This document shows, piece after piece, positions 33,377 through 44,714 of a stretch of 64,000 bases of DNA. The stretch is taken from positions 95,058,947-95,122,946 of the forward strand of contig CM056573.1 in assembly GCA_029721435.1 (NCBI GenBank). Reading direction: 5' to 3'. Below the pieces are notes generated by a model. It was given only the letters and a program-made list of their open reading frames with translations, was not told the origin of the DNA and searched no databases. Position 1 is the stretch's first letter. The number at the start of each line of letters is the position of its first letter. The position numbers were made by a program, and so were the translations under genes. The DNA is from Gymnothorax reevesii (lineage: Eukaryota; Chordata; Actinopteri; Anguilliformes; Muraenidae).

Positions 33377-34470
33377 TGGACTCGAAACAGGCCCAGCGCT
33401 AGAACAGGGAATTGGGGGGGCACAGACACCTCCCTTTAGTCCTGGCAAGTTCTCAATCATTTTCCTTTATTGACGCGTTTTCCAATGATCGTAATTGGGA
33501 ACTGAGGACACGGATCCTCTCTATATGCGATCTAACAGCGATTAAATCAGGGGCTAAATTCAGTAGGCTACAGTGGCAGGACCAGAACTAAGAATTGGGG
33601 TGCACAAAACATCTGTTTAAAACAATTATTAATGATGCATTGGTTTTATATAGCGCTTTTCTAGGCACTCAAAGACGCTTCACAATGGATACATTATTCA
33701 TTCACTCACACATTCTTGCTCTGATGGTGGTAAACTACATTTTTGTAGCCACAGCTGCCCCTGGGGCAGACAGACGGAAACGTGGCTGCCAGTATGCGCC
33801 TACAGCCCCTCCGACCACCAAACATTCACACACGGTAGTGTTCCTATATTGCATGTTTTTGTGGGTGGGGGAAACCAGAGTACCCGAAGGAAACCCACGC
33901 AAACACAGGGAGAACATGCAAACTCCACACAGAAAGGCCCCAGGCCAGATTCAAACCCACGACCTTCTTGCTGTGAGGCAGTAGAGCTAACCACTGTGCC
34001 GAAGAGGTGCTGCTAGTTCTCCCCGATTAGGGAAGACGACAATCATTCATTTGGATGCGTATTTTCTGTATTTAAATCAATGTTATTCAAAATTGCATAC
34101 CTGCGCAAATATTTTGAGCCGCATGCTTTTTATAGTCTATTTAACAGCCGAGTGCCACTTTTTTTTTCCAACCCACGCAATACCGAGAGTGAAAGGCGAT
34201 ATTTCATCGGAATGCCGACCAGTTCAATAAACGCAAAGCATTAGCCTATTAATAAGCAAATTATTTTTCTGTACTGAGTTTAGCCCATGATTTCATCGCT
34301 GTTAGATCGCATATGGAGAGAAACCGTGTCTTCAGTTGCCAATTACGATAATTGGAAAACGCGTCAATAAAGGAAAATGATTGAGAACTTGCCAGGACCA
34401 AAGGGACGTGACTATGCCCCCCTCCAACAATTCCCTGTTCTAGCACCGAGCCTGACTCAAAAACGTGTCT
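33377..34470. mobile_element. Second foldback pair of the same family
   Basis: The arms at about 33377-33565 and 34265-34470 are inverted copies (CTAGAACAGGGAATTG, CAAGTTCTCAATCATTTTCC, GATCTAACAGCGAT). They are related to the arms at 31.9-32.6 kb. They enclose the tRNA-SINE at 33636-34003 and about 250 bp of other DNA. Confidence 0.7.
33636..34003 (-). mobile_element. tRNA-derived SINE, near full length
   Basis: On the minus strand the 5' end reads GGCACAGTGGTTAGCTCTAC (A-box region at about 33984-33994) and then GTGGGTTTGAATCTGG (B-box at about 33947-33957), the two internal pol III promoter boxes of a tRNA head. The body has GGAGTTTGCATGTTCTCCC and GTGGGTTTCC. The 3' region has GTGAATGAATAATGTATCC and ends with GCGCTATATAAAACC. 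This arrangement is common to fish SINEs. The 129-codon frame on the plus strand is a shadow. Confidence 0.75.
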
Positions 34471-34940
34471 TGTTGCGCCAGAGGAATAGCATGACATGAT
34501 GATTAGATAATAAAAACCCTAGAAATACAATAGCATTTTACCCTGGGCATGTTTTATTTTCTCTTAGTGTGTGCAGTGCGGGCATTACTTCTGGTGTTGT
34601 CCATGTTCATCAAGCCAGTACTGAGCTTTTAAGGGGGCTATCCCTCAGCCCAGTTACATCCACTGACGTAACCGGAAGTCGTGGGCCTGATAAAATGGCA
34701 AATGGCGCAGTCCATGGCTTTAAAGCGGGATTTTAAATACGTATTTATGCTGTATCTATGTATTGCTGTAAGGGTCAATGCAGATTTTTAAAGCCAGGAA
34801 GGTATTACCAGCTCAATTAATGTAACTTATAAAAACATTTCCGTTCCCCTTTAAAAAAAACCCAAATACCTATCCTACCCCCCTTCTAAAATCCCCTTTC
34901 TTAAACTTTACTTTTTGGTCATCTGACCCCTGCGGAACCC

Positions 34941-35943
34941 TCACTCCAGAATCCTTTGAATTTCTTCCCCTTTGACATCCATTATGCCCAAAAATTCCCA
35001 TGCTGCATCAACTACCATTGTGATTTTGCTTTCAAGGTCTCGATCACAAATCGCCACAATTGCGATGACAGCCAAAAAGTGACTCCTTTCCATTCTAACA
35101 AACTTCTAATCTGGTTTTCCAATTTTCTGAACCCTAGCCTGCTCTTTCCCCACATTTTCTTTTTCCACCTGCACCCTCTTAATTGCCTCAGCGTACGAAA
35201 TTCTCCCCTGTGATCCTATTCTTTCCACCTCACGTTCCTTTTTCCTTCTTTTACACTCCACCGCTCCAACTTCATGGTTTCCCCCACAGTGGAAACACAC
35301 TATCTGTTCCTTGAAAGTACGCTCATAATCCATACATCCTTTTTTCCCCACAACTTCTGCATCTGTGTACCATCCTCCTGCAAACTGCTGTCACATGACC
35401 ATACTCCTGACACCAAAAACATCTAAGTGGTGCCCTTACGTACTCCCGCACTCGATAGCTCGATCTAAAACCACTCTTTCGGGTAACTCAGATTCAAAAG
35501 AACTGACAGGCTTTCCTGCTCCTTTCCTACCCTTTGAGTTTTCAGTCTCCTTGCCTCGCAAACTCCCTCCACGTTCAAAAAGGCATTGGCTTCAACAGAT
35601 GGCGGCACGCTGCTTATAACCCCCTTAAAGTTTGTATTCTTTTTATTGTGAGACAAACGGCACTCGTCCAATCAAACATTGTAACTCTCAAAAATTTATC
35701 AAACTGTCTCTTATTCCTGCATTCATTTATTACTATTCTACCCCGCATTACTCTCACTGGCTTTACATCTCCGACTTCGCTTTTAATAAATCTTCCCACT
35801 TCGTGCATATCTCTAAAAAGGCCATTTGCATGACAGCCTACTACTGCAGCCTTCATTCCTATAACATATTCTTCTTCCTCACTTTCAGCCCCACTTCCCT
35901 TTTTCCTTTTCTTTTTTGAATTTTCTGCTCCGTCACGCTCCAT
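34941..35943 (-). pseudogene. LINE ORF1 (zinc-knuckle RNA-binding protein), frameshifted
   Basis: The minus strand reads, in pieces, an acidic-basic start (MERDGAENSKKKRKKGSGAE), a core with FIKSEVGDVKPVRV, then VEGVCEARRLKTQRVGKEQE, a zinc knuckle CFHCGGNHEVGAVEC, and GRISYAEAIKRVQ. The C-terminal segment, readable near 35090-34944, has DRDLESKITMVVDAAWEFLG and EEIQRILE before a TGA at 34941-34943. This order matches ORF1 of fish non-LTR elements that carry CCHC knuckles. At least two frame changes occur (near 35640 and 35350). ORF2 is absent: the sequence leaves the element near 34840. ORF1 proteins normally package LINE RNA. Confidence 0.7.
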
Positions 35944-36105
35944 TTTTCAACTCTACACAGCTCCTGAACTGCACAGTTCCTGCCCACCGGGGTCAAAATG
36001 TCTGCATTGTAATATGACGTCATTTCTGCGTCTCCATTATTGACAGCATAGCGCGACAATGGCGCTACCCGCTGAACACTCAGAAAATTAACTACATAAC
36101 TAACA

Positions 36106-36401
36106 CTAGAAAAGCACTCAGAGAGCGCAGACCTCCGCCAGGGGGCAGCAAAACCCAAAAGCGCGGCGATTGGAACTCTGGCCCTTTGGAAAGACTTGAA
36201 ATCTTGAACTTTGGAATATATCTCAGCTGTACTTTGGCCTAGATATGCCAAAATTTAATCACCTGTTCCTTGACTTAATACCCACCTTCTCTGTAAATTT
36301 CATCAATATCGGTGCATTAATTTTTGAGTTATCTTGCTAACAAACCAACAAACTGACAGACAGACGCTGCCTATAACATAACCTCCTTGGCGGAGGTAAT
36401 A
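36106..36401 (-). mobile_element. Hairpin-ended element, family B
   Basis: Reading the minus strand, it starts ATTACCTCCGCCAAGGAGGT (hairpin), has a short GTCTGTCTGTC/TTTGTTGG tract, GATAACTCAAAAATTAATG, a body, then CTGGCGGAGGTCTG, the hairpin GCGCTC-TCT-GAGTGC and the end TTTTCTAG (36106-36109). Its last about 25 bp closely match family A. The sequence carries no gene. Confidence 0.7.
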
Positions 36402-36616
36402 ATGTACACTGCCATCCATAATTATTGGCACCCATCGTTAAGATGTGTTCTTTAGCTTCTAATAAATTCAGTTTTGTTCTAAACAATATAGGATCACAAT
36501 GAAAAAAAGGAAAATCCAACCTTTAATTCAAGGGCATTTATTCAGAGGGAAAAAAATTCCCATTAAGAAATAATTCTTCTTCATCAAATCATGTGTGCCA
36601 CAACTATTAGCACCTC

Positions 36617-37753
36617 TCATGTTAATACTTTGTACAACCGCCTTTTTGCCCACAAAACAGCACCTAATCTTCTCCCATAATGTTTCATAAGATGGGAGAA
36701 TACAGAAAGCGGGATCTTCGACCATTCCTCTTCGCACAATCTCTCTAAATCATCCAGCGACCTGGGTCCCCTTTTCTGCACTCTCCTCTTCAGCTCACTC
36801 CCCAGGTTTTCAATGGGGTTGAGGTCTGGGAACTGAGATGGCCATGGGAAGAGCTTGATTCTCTGTCTGGTGAACCATTTCTGTGTAGATTTGGCCACAA
36901 GTTTAGGGTCATTATCTTGCTGAAAGACCCAGTGACGACCCATCTTCAGCTTTCGGGCAGAGGCCGCCAGATTTTGATTTAAAATGTCCTGGTATTTCAA
37001 AGCGTTCATGATGCCATGCACCCTAACAAGGTTCCCAAGGCCTCTGGAAGAGAAACAGGCCCACAGCATCACCGATCCTCCCCTATACTTCACAGTGGGC
37101 ATGAGGTCCCAGGTGAAAAAGTATTACACTTAATTATATTAAAAGTACATTTGTTGCATACAAAAGTTATTACAAGTATACTTTTACTTTTTGTGCTTAA
37201 TTTGCAATATATTTAATATATACTTTTAGAAAGTGTACACTTTAAGTGTACTGAAGAAGTACACAAGTAGTATTCAATGACTACTTGAGCACACTTAATT
37301 ACACATAAAGGGGGCAAAAAAAACATACACCATACTTAATACAGGCTGTAAAAGTATAATTCAAGTATAGTATTTTTTCACCTGGGCGTGCTTTTCTGCA
37401 TACTCATCTTTTGTATTCCGCAAGACCCACTTAGAGTGTTTGTTGCCAAAAAGCTCTATCTTGGTCTCATCTGACCAAAGCACACGGTCCCAGTTGAAGT
37501 CCCAGTACCGCTTAGCAACCTCCATCACCTTGCGTCCTCGTCCAGGCTTGTTTACCACTGTTCTACTTGTTTTAAACTTCTTAATGATTCCTCTGACAGT
37601 AAATATGGGCAGGTGCAGGCGAGTGGCTATTTTCTTGTACCCATTGCCTGACTTGTGAAGGTCGACATGCATCTGCCTTACTTGAACGGTGCGTTCCTTT
37701 GTCTTTCCTATGTTGAAGAGTGGATAAAAGAAATGGCCTTCGTGTGACATCAT
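36617..37753 (-). pseudogene. Tc1-type DD34E transposase, deleted and interrupted
   Basis: The N-terminal frame (37753-37361) has a helix-turn-helix with GYKKIATRLHLPIFTVRGII, then jumps from RTVVNKPGRGRKV almost directly to WDRVLWSDETKIELFG, so about 55 residues with the second HTH and linker are missing. It then runs into the MITE. The C-terminal frame (37102-36617) resumes with GGSVMLWACFSSRGLG, WVFQQDNDPKLVAKST (second Asp) and FPDLNPIENLGSELKRR (Glu; the usual Trp of ENLWSEL is Gly). All three catalytic residues survive, but on two separate frames. Confidence 0.85.
37103..37386. mobile_element. MITE inserted in the Tc1 transposase
   Basis: The ends CCCAGGTGAAAAA and its complement TTTTTCACCTGGG form a 13-bp TIR. 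The 284-bp insert is AT-rich with recurring AGTATAC/AAGTACA phrases and has no ORF. Removal would bring the two halves of the transposase together. Confidence 0.75.
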
Positions 37754-38095
37754 ACTTATACCCCAGGGAAACAGGAAGTGATGAATTACTAATTAAATGT
37801 ACCTAGATACTCTGATTAACTTTGTAAACTACTGTAGAAATGACAGAAATACTTCAGTTACATTTATTTCCTAGGAATTGTTAGGGGTGCCAATAATTGT
37901 GGAACAGGTGATTTTATGAAAAATAATTAATTATTAGTCAGGAACTTTTTTCCCTTAAAATTTACTTGAGTTGAATTTTCTACATTTTTCTACAATTTTC
38001 AGCGTGGCAGTATGCTTCTGCAATAGAAATTGAATTTATTTTAAGGCTTTTAACACATCTTAACAAGGGGTGCCAATAATTACGGAGGGTGCTGT

Positions 38096-39400
38096 ATTGC
38101 AGTGTTTTCAATATAGCAGAAGGTGAATGGACTCTCTAGATGACTCATATTTTTATATTTACAGGTGTTTCCATTATATGCCAACTTTAAAAATAGGGGT
38201 TGCAGAACCAGCATTAGTTGACAGTTTCCCAGCAAGCTACAAACATTGCAACATGGTGATGTCAGCTGTGCATGGTTTTCCACTTCCCTTTTTTGTTTTT
38301 CCACTAATATGACCTCATCCTTTTATATTATTCTTGGGGGTAAAACAGAAATTGGACTGAAAAAAATATATGAAAAGGTCATGTCTGACCACAGCTCTAT
38401 GCATATCAGTTTAGATGAAGAAATTGTGCTAAGAACAAAATCATGTGTCATTGTACTTAAAACAAACTATATTTGAAAATTGTGATTAATGTTCTAATTA
38501 CAGTTGGAGGCAAAGAATTCATATTTAATGGAATAATCAACCATTGCATGTTTAAACAGATTTGACAAGGATATATGAATGAGTGCTGTTCTTTCGTGAG
38601 TCCGTCCAACCGTCATGCCTCTTTTTCAGGTCAGAACTTTTAAGTTGTTCAACATTTTTCCACAAAATCAAATAGGAGGACACATCATATTGTGTAGATG
38701 TGCATTTTCATACTTCCGTCCATCCTCCTGTCCATCAGTCCGTCCGTCCGCCGTGCTTCGTTTCCAGGCCAGATACAATCTATCCAGTGACTCGGGATGT
38801 GAGAATTGCATCTGGCAACTCTCTCCTAAAAGGCCATAGAGTTATTGAATCAGTTTAGCATTGTTGTATTGTTGTTACCCTCTTACTACATGTGAATGGT
38901 TTGGTGTGCAGCCCTGTGCTATGCTGTGTCATTGTCAATCCAGGGCCACTCCGATGGTTATGTGCATCTGAAAAACAAAAAATAATATGTATTAAATTCT
39001 TTCAAACCATTTTTTTCTGCTTTCTTCCCTTGAGCTTCTGTTGCGTTCATGTACTGTATGTTTACATCTTTAGAACATATTCATGTTCACTGACACATAT
39101 CATCCTCTCTTTAATGTTTAGTTACAAACATTATGTGGATACTTACATGTGCTTAAGGATGGCATATATGAATTCATTAATGGTCATATGGAGTATTGAA
39201 ATACAGTTTAAAGGAACTCTCTATTACTGGGCACTTTGACACTAATTCCATAGTTCTTTATTTGTAAACTATGTCCGCACCAAAAATTCCAATGAAAATA
39301 CACACAGTAATAATTTTAGGCTTGTTTTCTGATGGCAGACCTTGATTTTCAGCCAGTTTCTGCCCCGTCCACAATTAGGTCCAACTTCCGTGGGATTGAC
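38096..39400. other. Mostly unassigned DNA with a partial TCCGTCCG repeat
   Basis: At about 38596-38790 two diverged units, TCCGTCCAACC...TTTTTCAGGTCAGAAC and TCCGTCCGTCCGCCG...TTTCCAGGCCAGATAC, resemble the microsatellite-plus-body part of the hairpin-ended families, without visible ends. The rest shows no recognised gene. Confidence 0.4.
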
Positions 39401-39540
39401 ACATCAACCTGCTGACGTCATATTAAGAACGAGACGAGCTCAGTGGAGCTCGTTTTTATATCACTGCCTATGGGACATGAACTGCAGTATATTTATAAAA
39501 TCGTTATTTTCTCGCAAAATTTTGGGAAACGGCGGAGCAA

Positions 39541-39885
39541 ATGCCTACCAAATGCATTGTAGCAGGTTGTAGTAACATATCCAAAGAAGGAGTCAGCCTT
39601 CATCGATTTCCAAAAGATGAAAAAATAAGTAAAATTTGGCCATCGCGAGTGGAACTGACTCGGGCGCAATGGCAAGGACCAAGCGACAATAGCGTGATTT
39701 GTAACGATCACTTCAACGATTCCAACTTTGAGGATAAAGGGTTTTGGTCTGAGTTCGCGATGAAAAAGAGGAGAAAAATCAAGCCAGATGCTATCCCGAA
39801 AATCAAAAGTCCATTCGAGAGAAAAGCGCCGAGGAAAAGAGGAGAAATAAGAGCAAACCGGGCACTGAAAAATGGAAGAAAATGA
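39541..39885 (+). CDS. THAP-domain protein, short or 5' exon
   Basis: The 114-residue frame begins at the ATG with a C2CH THAP zinc finger: CIVAGC (Cys5, Cys10), WPSRVEL with the conserved Trp, and VICNDHF (Cys and His). SLHRFPKDE precedes the Trp as usual, and IKPDAIPKI stands in place of the terminal AVPTIF-like box. A basic tail RKAPRKRGEIRANRALKNGRK follows. THAP domains bind DNA in host regulators and in P-element/Kolobok-type transposases. The start is chosen because the THAP fold normally begins within a few residues of the initiator Met. A TGA ends the frame just before AAG/GTAGGC, a possible donor. Upstream at 39410-39418 is TGACGTCA, and 39433-39452 is an 8-bp-arm palindrome ACGAGCTC/GAGCTCGT. 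It may be a host gene exon or a transposon gene. Confidence 0.6.
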   Translation: MPTKCIVAGCSNISKEGVSLHRFPKDEKISKIWPSRVELTRAQWQGPSDNSVICNDHFNDSNFEDKGFWSEFAMKKRRKIKPDAIPKIKSPFERKAPRKRGEIRANRALKNGRK

Positions 39886-40122
39886 AGGTAGGCTGCTAAT
39901 GAAGAATTATAACGCGTTAGCTACGCCAGAGCTTCAGCAGCGCTTTCGTTTTTGACACTATGGAGGTTAATAGAGTGCTGGCTGTTTCGGACTCGGAGCT
40001 ATATTAATACCCAGTCCGACTCTTGCGTCTTTGCATTGACTTTGCCTGTAATCAGTCGTGCGAAAAAAATCGTTTCGTGTCCAGTGTGCAAGCGGGTTTA
40101 CTGAGCACAGAACACAAGCATG

Positions 40123-40157
<35 letters not shown>

Positions 40158-40961
40158 AGGTTGGCTGAGAAAGATGTGAAGTCCTTAGTTTGCATTACAT
40201 ATTCAGCTGCATTGATTAAGACAGGTCAAGTTTCCATTACGCGTGCCAACCGCCTTTAATCTGACATCAGGACAATCGATATAGATACTATAATTTATGT
40301 CCTTATTCGGATAGTTACATTAAATAGTGCTTCCTGCAATTATTTATTGCATTGAAATGACATTCTGGAAACCTGCCTGTGAGATTTCGGTGACGTGTCC
40401 AAACTGCCCGCAGTCAGCCAAATTACCACTGCACAGAAATTCAACCAGGTTGGAGCTGGCGAGTTTCCTGTGCAACTCCAGCGGAGACCTTTTCTACGAA
40501 ATTGTCACTGAGTCTAGATGAATATATGACACCTCCCCCTACTACGCCGCCACACCCATCTCGGAACACGTTCCTCTACCAAAGGCTGCGCACCTCACGA
40601 AATTACCGCGCGGGCTGCGCCGGACGAAATTACCACTGCGTGAGCTGCGCCACGCTATGCCACCTGCGCTGTGCCAAGAAATTAGAGCCCAAAGTCACAA
40701 AAAGCAAGCCATTTCTAATTCTTCATTTAGCCCATTGGGTTGTTTAGTGTGCCTTGTTAAGGTGCTGTCACTTAAAAAGAGGAGGAGAAGTTCTGAGTTG
40801 TGCTGAGGTGAAAATGGGGGGTACAATGGGCTGGAAATAGCCAATAGTCGCATCTCCTCCATGTTGAAATATGCGGTTTTGTGGTTTGATCCAGCCAAGG
40901 AATCAGATGCAGAGATAGAGTACAATCCAATACTCAGGTTAATTGATAATAATATGGTAAT
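39886..40961. other. Unassigned DNA downstream of the THAP frame
   Basis: It holds an (AT)n tract at about 40124-40155. ACGAAATTACC occurs twice around 40590-40635 in a Cys-rich frame (40502-40747) that repeats CxGC-like motifs but matches no known domain. No splice-supported continuation of the THAP protein was found. Confidence 0.35.
40124..40155. repeat. (AT)n microsatellite
   Basis: An uninterrupted run of TA dinucleotides of about 32 bp. Confidence 0.9.
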
Positions 40962-41047
40962 CATAGGCGTGCACAGATAGACGCTAGGTGGTGCTACAGC
41001 ACTTGCCTCTTTGCCCTTTATCAATGAAAGTGCCCTTTTGAAACTTC

Positions 41048-41095
<48 letters not shown>

Positions 41096-42583
41096 GCTAT
41101 AGTGGGGCCAATGTTGAAATGATCTTTTAGAAAAGCTGTCTGATTAAAAACTACTGAAAAAAATGCCCCGAAATGGGCCACCTCCTCACGCACTTCCGAC
41201 CTCTCTTCCTTTGTCACGTGAACACGCGCGCAGTGCATATAAATGCGCTCACAGAGATATAAGAAAACTGGAGTGGACGCCGCGTGGGCTGGGCCAAAGC
41301 GCTGACAGTAGAATAGCCGCCTCAGAAGTGACAGGATTGTCCACTCTAGTTTTCTTAGATTTCTGTGGATGCGCTGCAGGAGCAGACCAGCTGAGTGACT
41401 GGAAGCCACAGTCTTGTGCCCCGCCAGCCAGGTAACACACAGATCAAGTGAAATCGTACAGCCCAACCTGTAATCATTTTGTTGTGCAGTAGCATGTCTC
41501 ATACACAGTGACGGTCCGTCGGCAGAAACACAGGGCCAGCAATAACCTCACCTTTCACTTCTTAATGACAGACACCTCTCGCAGTTTACCTCCCCGATTA
41601 GCAACCGTTGCTCAGACTGATTGGAGGAACCGACGAGAATCTAACTTGTTTTTGAAAGCCTTGTTATACATTGCAGTACGAAATTATACGGCGTTTAACT
41701 TACTTCCGCACACCAATGGCTACGGAAAAAATATCAATAGCCTACGTCTTTATAATTTCCGAATTTGCGTAAATTTATTCGCTTCGTTCATTGAGCAATT
41801 AGCCACGAGAATCCGTTCTATATACTCTGAATGTGACAGCCAAAGTGCGTAGTTGAACAGCTGAGTGAAGACGAAAATAATTGCGGAAGTATAAGTCCGC
41901 GAAAGTTTCGGATTTTTTGCAGATTGTCATCTTTGCGGATTCACATCAATTATATCAACATAGCCAACAGGCAATCGCTTTGTAATTAGCATTTCTTAAT
42001 CATTACGTGTCACGCATTGGTGGTAGCTATTCTGTTAATTAACTGTTTGATTGTTAATCAATCAAACCTGATCGCAAACAGTTTAAGAGCAATTATCCGG
42101 GAAAGGGTGATGTTACTGAAGGCCTTTTTGGCATCTGACGATACGCCACTGCTCATACAGCACCAAACAACTGAGCATTTTTTAGCCGACTGGTCACCTG
42201 ATTAGCTAGTTTAATGCTATATCCCAAATCAATGATAGATAACGTGAGGACGACCACCACAAACAATGTCGGTCGACTTTGCAAATCTATCTGTTAAGCT
42301 GAACGTTTTCTTTTGTGTAGGTTTTGGTAGGCAACATAAATGAACACATAAAGAAGAATCAGGCAGTTCCCTGTTGCCTGAGAGAAAAATATCTCCATAA
42401 AGGCTACCCAAGTGCCTTCTTGTAATGAATGACAGTAGTCATGAATTGCATTGAACATGTGCGTGTAATGTTTATTTTATTTTTTTAATCTCACACTATA
42501 ATAACATGTTCCACCAGTGCAAAAAAGTGCCCTCCCCCTCCCCCCTGAGCACTTGCCCCCCATAATGTCTGTGCACGCCACTG
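40962..42583. mobile_element. hAT-type non-autonomous element
   Basis: The left end CATAGGCGTGCACAGA and the right end, reverse complemented CAGTGGCGTGCACAGA, form the TIR. The flanks ATGGTAAT (40954-40961) and ACGGTAAT (42584-42591) agree at 7 of 8 bases, an 8-bp hAT-type target duplication. Inside are an (ATT)n tract at about 41057-41093 and an inverted repeat of AAGAAAACTNGAGTGGAC (about 41260 and 41340). No transposase motif is seen. Confidence 0.75.
41057..41093. repeat. (TTA)n microsatellite
   Basis: About twelve uninterrupted TTA units inside the hAT-type element at 40962-42583; it gives an isoleucine run in the minus-strand frame, which is not a gene. Confidence 0.9.
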
Positions 42584-42591
42584 ACGGTAAT

Positions 42592-43253
42592 GACTCTGAG
42601 GGAGCCCTGAGCAGAATGGCACAGTTTAGTTCATATGGTAGCGGGCTTGGGTTTAAGGCATGTCCGGTCCTGGCCAGTAGCATCCCGGTGCGTTAACCCG
42701 GTGAAGATCACCCTCACCAGAGAACTGCCAACTGCCAGGAATGCAGACCCAATTCCGATGACCACAGAAAGTGTTTAAAATGTTCTCAAATAACTTGGCA
42801 GAGAAACAGACAAAAGAACGTTGACGAAGAATGTGGTTCCAGTCCTGAAGACTGATAAAAATGCTTGGGAGCTTGTTCCTTTAGATAAGACAAGGAAGAA
42901 TACTCCTCTATTTAACTATTATGAGGTTACAAATAATTTTCAAGGAGGATAAACTCTAAATACGAAGATACTGACTGGTTGCTTTTAGGGGACCTATTAT
43001 GCAGTTTTTTTCCATGTCATAATATTCTTGGATGTCCAAAAGAAGTTTTTTTTTTAGCTCAAAAAAAAAAAAAAATACAGTTTTACAACAGTTGTAATTC
43101 AATCCCTAACTTTAAGAATGATTCGTAACTAGCATCTGTATGTAGAAACCATGAGCTTACATTCAATTTACTGCGCAAGCTACTCTGTTAAAGATGGACT
43201 GAATTTGATTAGAAAAGGTCACGCTTTCTACCTGCTCCTGTCGATATGTCTTG
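42592..43253. other. Unassigned DNA
   Basis: No gene or repeat is recognised between the hAT and Tc1 elements. Confidence 0.4.
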
Positions 43254-43255
43254 TA

Positions 43256-44379
43256 CAACCCCAATTCCGAGATAGTTGGGACAAAGTGTAAATTGTGAAT
43301 AAAATCAAAATGCCATGACTTTTAAATCACACCAGCCAGTATTTTATTCACAATAGAACAGAGACCTATACCTTTCAGCATTCATGGTGGTTTTTAAAAC
43401 ATGCAAGTGTCCCACAACATATGCATAAATGCATCCCCATACCATCAGAGATGCTGGCTTTTGAACTGAACGCTGATAACAGGAGGGGTGGTCTTTCCTC
43501 TTTAGCCTGGAGGACACGACGCCCATGATTTCCAACAAGAATGTTAAATTTGGACTCTTCTGACCACAGGGCACTTCACCACTTTGCTACAGTCCATTTT
43601 ATATGAGCCTTGGTCCACAGAGCACGGCGGTGCTTCTGGATCATGCTCAACAATTGCTTCCTTTTTGCATGATAGAGTTTTAGGTGGCATCTGTGGATGG
43701 CACGGCAGGCTGTATTTACAGACAGTGGTTTCTTGAAGTATTCCTGGGCCCATTTAGTAATGTCAATGACAGAATCATGCTAGTGATTGATGCAGTGGCG
43801 TCTGAGGGCCCGAAGATCATGGGCATCCAGTGAAGGTCTTCGGCCTTGTCCCTTACACAGAGATTTTTCCAATTTCTCTGAATCTTTTGATGATGTTATG
43901 CAGTGTCGATGATGAGACCTTCAAAGCCTTTGCAATTTCACGTTTAGGAACCTTGTTTTTAAAGTATTCCTCAATTCTTTTACGCAAGCCTTCACAGGTT
44001 GGTGAGCCTCTGGCCATCATTAATTCTGAGAGACTCAGCCTCTCAGAGACATCCCTTTTATAGCCAATCATGTTACACATCTGATGCCAGTTAACTTAAT
44101 TACTTGCAAAATGTCAAATTGTTCTTTTAGCTAATTCTCTAATATATCAATTGCTTTCTCAGCCCTTTTTGCCAGTGTCTCAACTTTTATGAGCCCTGGT
44201 GCAGCCAGAAAATTTGAAATAAGCTCATTTTGTGGATAAAAATGTAAAATTTGAAACATTTGAAATATTATCTATGTTCCTTTGTAAATAGCATATTGGC
44301 TCATGTGATCTGAAAGTCATTGCATTTTGATTTTATTCACAATTCACACTTACTCCCAACAATTTTGGAATTGGGGTTG
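43256..44379 (-). mobile_element. Tc1-like transposon with long TIRs
   Basis: The left end CAACCCCAATTCCGAGATAG and the reverse complement of the right end CAACCCCAATTCCAAAATTG begin about 70-bp TIRs that continue through TTGTGAATAAAATCAAAATG. TA dinucleotides flank the element (43254-43255 and 44380-44381). The transposase on the minus strand is broken. Confidence 0.85.
43344..44080 (-). pseudogene. Tc1-type transposase fragments
   Basis: The N-terminal frame (44080-43853) has two features of the Tc1 DNA-binding domain: RIEEYFKNKVPKREIAKALK followed by VSSSTLHNIIKRF, a helix-turn-helix. Later frames (43753-43544, 43574-43344) hold degraded catalytic sequence such as NLTFLLEIMGVVSSRLKRKD and ASLMVWGC. 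No frame contains a complete DDE triad. The copy has several frameshifts and cannot encode an active protein. Confidence 0.7.
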
Positions 44380-44714
44380 TAAATTTCTCTTGGCTGAACC
44401 AGCAACAGTCTCTAATTCACAGTCAATTTAGTTGCTAGCTTGCAAGAAAACCACACAATATTTGGTAATACATACTGTACATGCTAGCCAATTGAGTTAG
44501 ATTTGAGAGTAATGCTAAGCTAGCTAGCTACTGGCACATCAAAAACCAAGTCATACACATTTTATGATTGTGCATGAACTTCAGTTTGAATATTAACTGA
44601 AATTGAAAACTTTTACCTAGTTTGTTGCCAAATAATCAAAACCAAAGCTTCTTAGTATCTTCCTATGAGCACAATAATCAGTGACATTTTCTCAGGGTGG
44701 CCAAGGGAAGCCAC

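Larger units (their letters stand above)
36407..38094 (-). mobile_element. Tc1-like transposon with nested MITE
   Basis: The ends share TAATTATTGGCACCC (left about 36418-36432, right reverse complemented near 38085-38068) and are flanked by TA (36405-36406 and 38095-38096). The minus strand carries a broken transposase. A MITE is inserted at 37103-37386. The left end abuts the family B element. Confidence 0.85.

Noticed and set aside
33595..33984. 129-codon plus-strand frame
   Set aside because: Antisense of the tRNA-derived SINE.
33947..33994. tRNA gene
   Set aside because: A and B boxes are present, but the cloverleaf pairs are not preserved and the sequence runs on into a SINE body.
40984..41502. 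172-codon minus-strand frame with an isoleucine run
   Set aside because: Generated by the (TTA)n microsatellite inside an hAT-type element; no domain.
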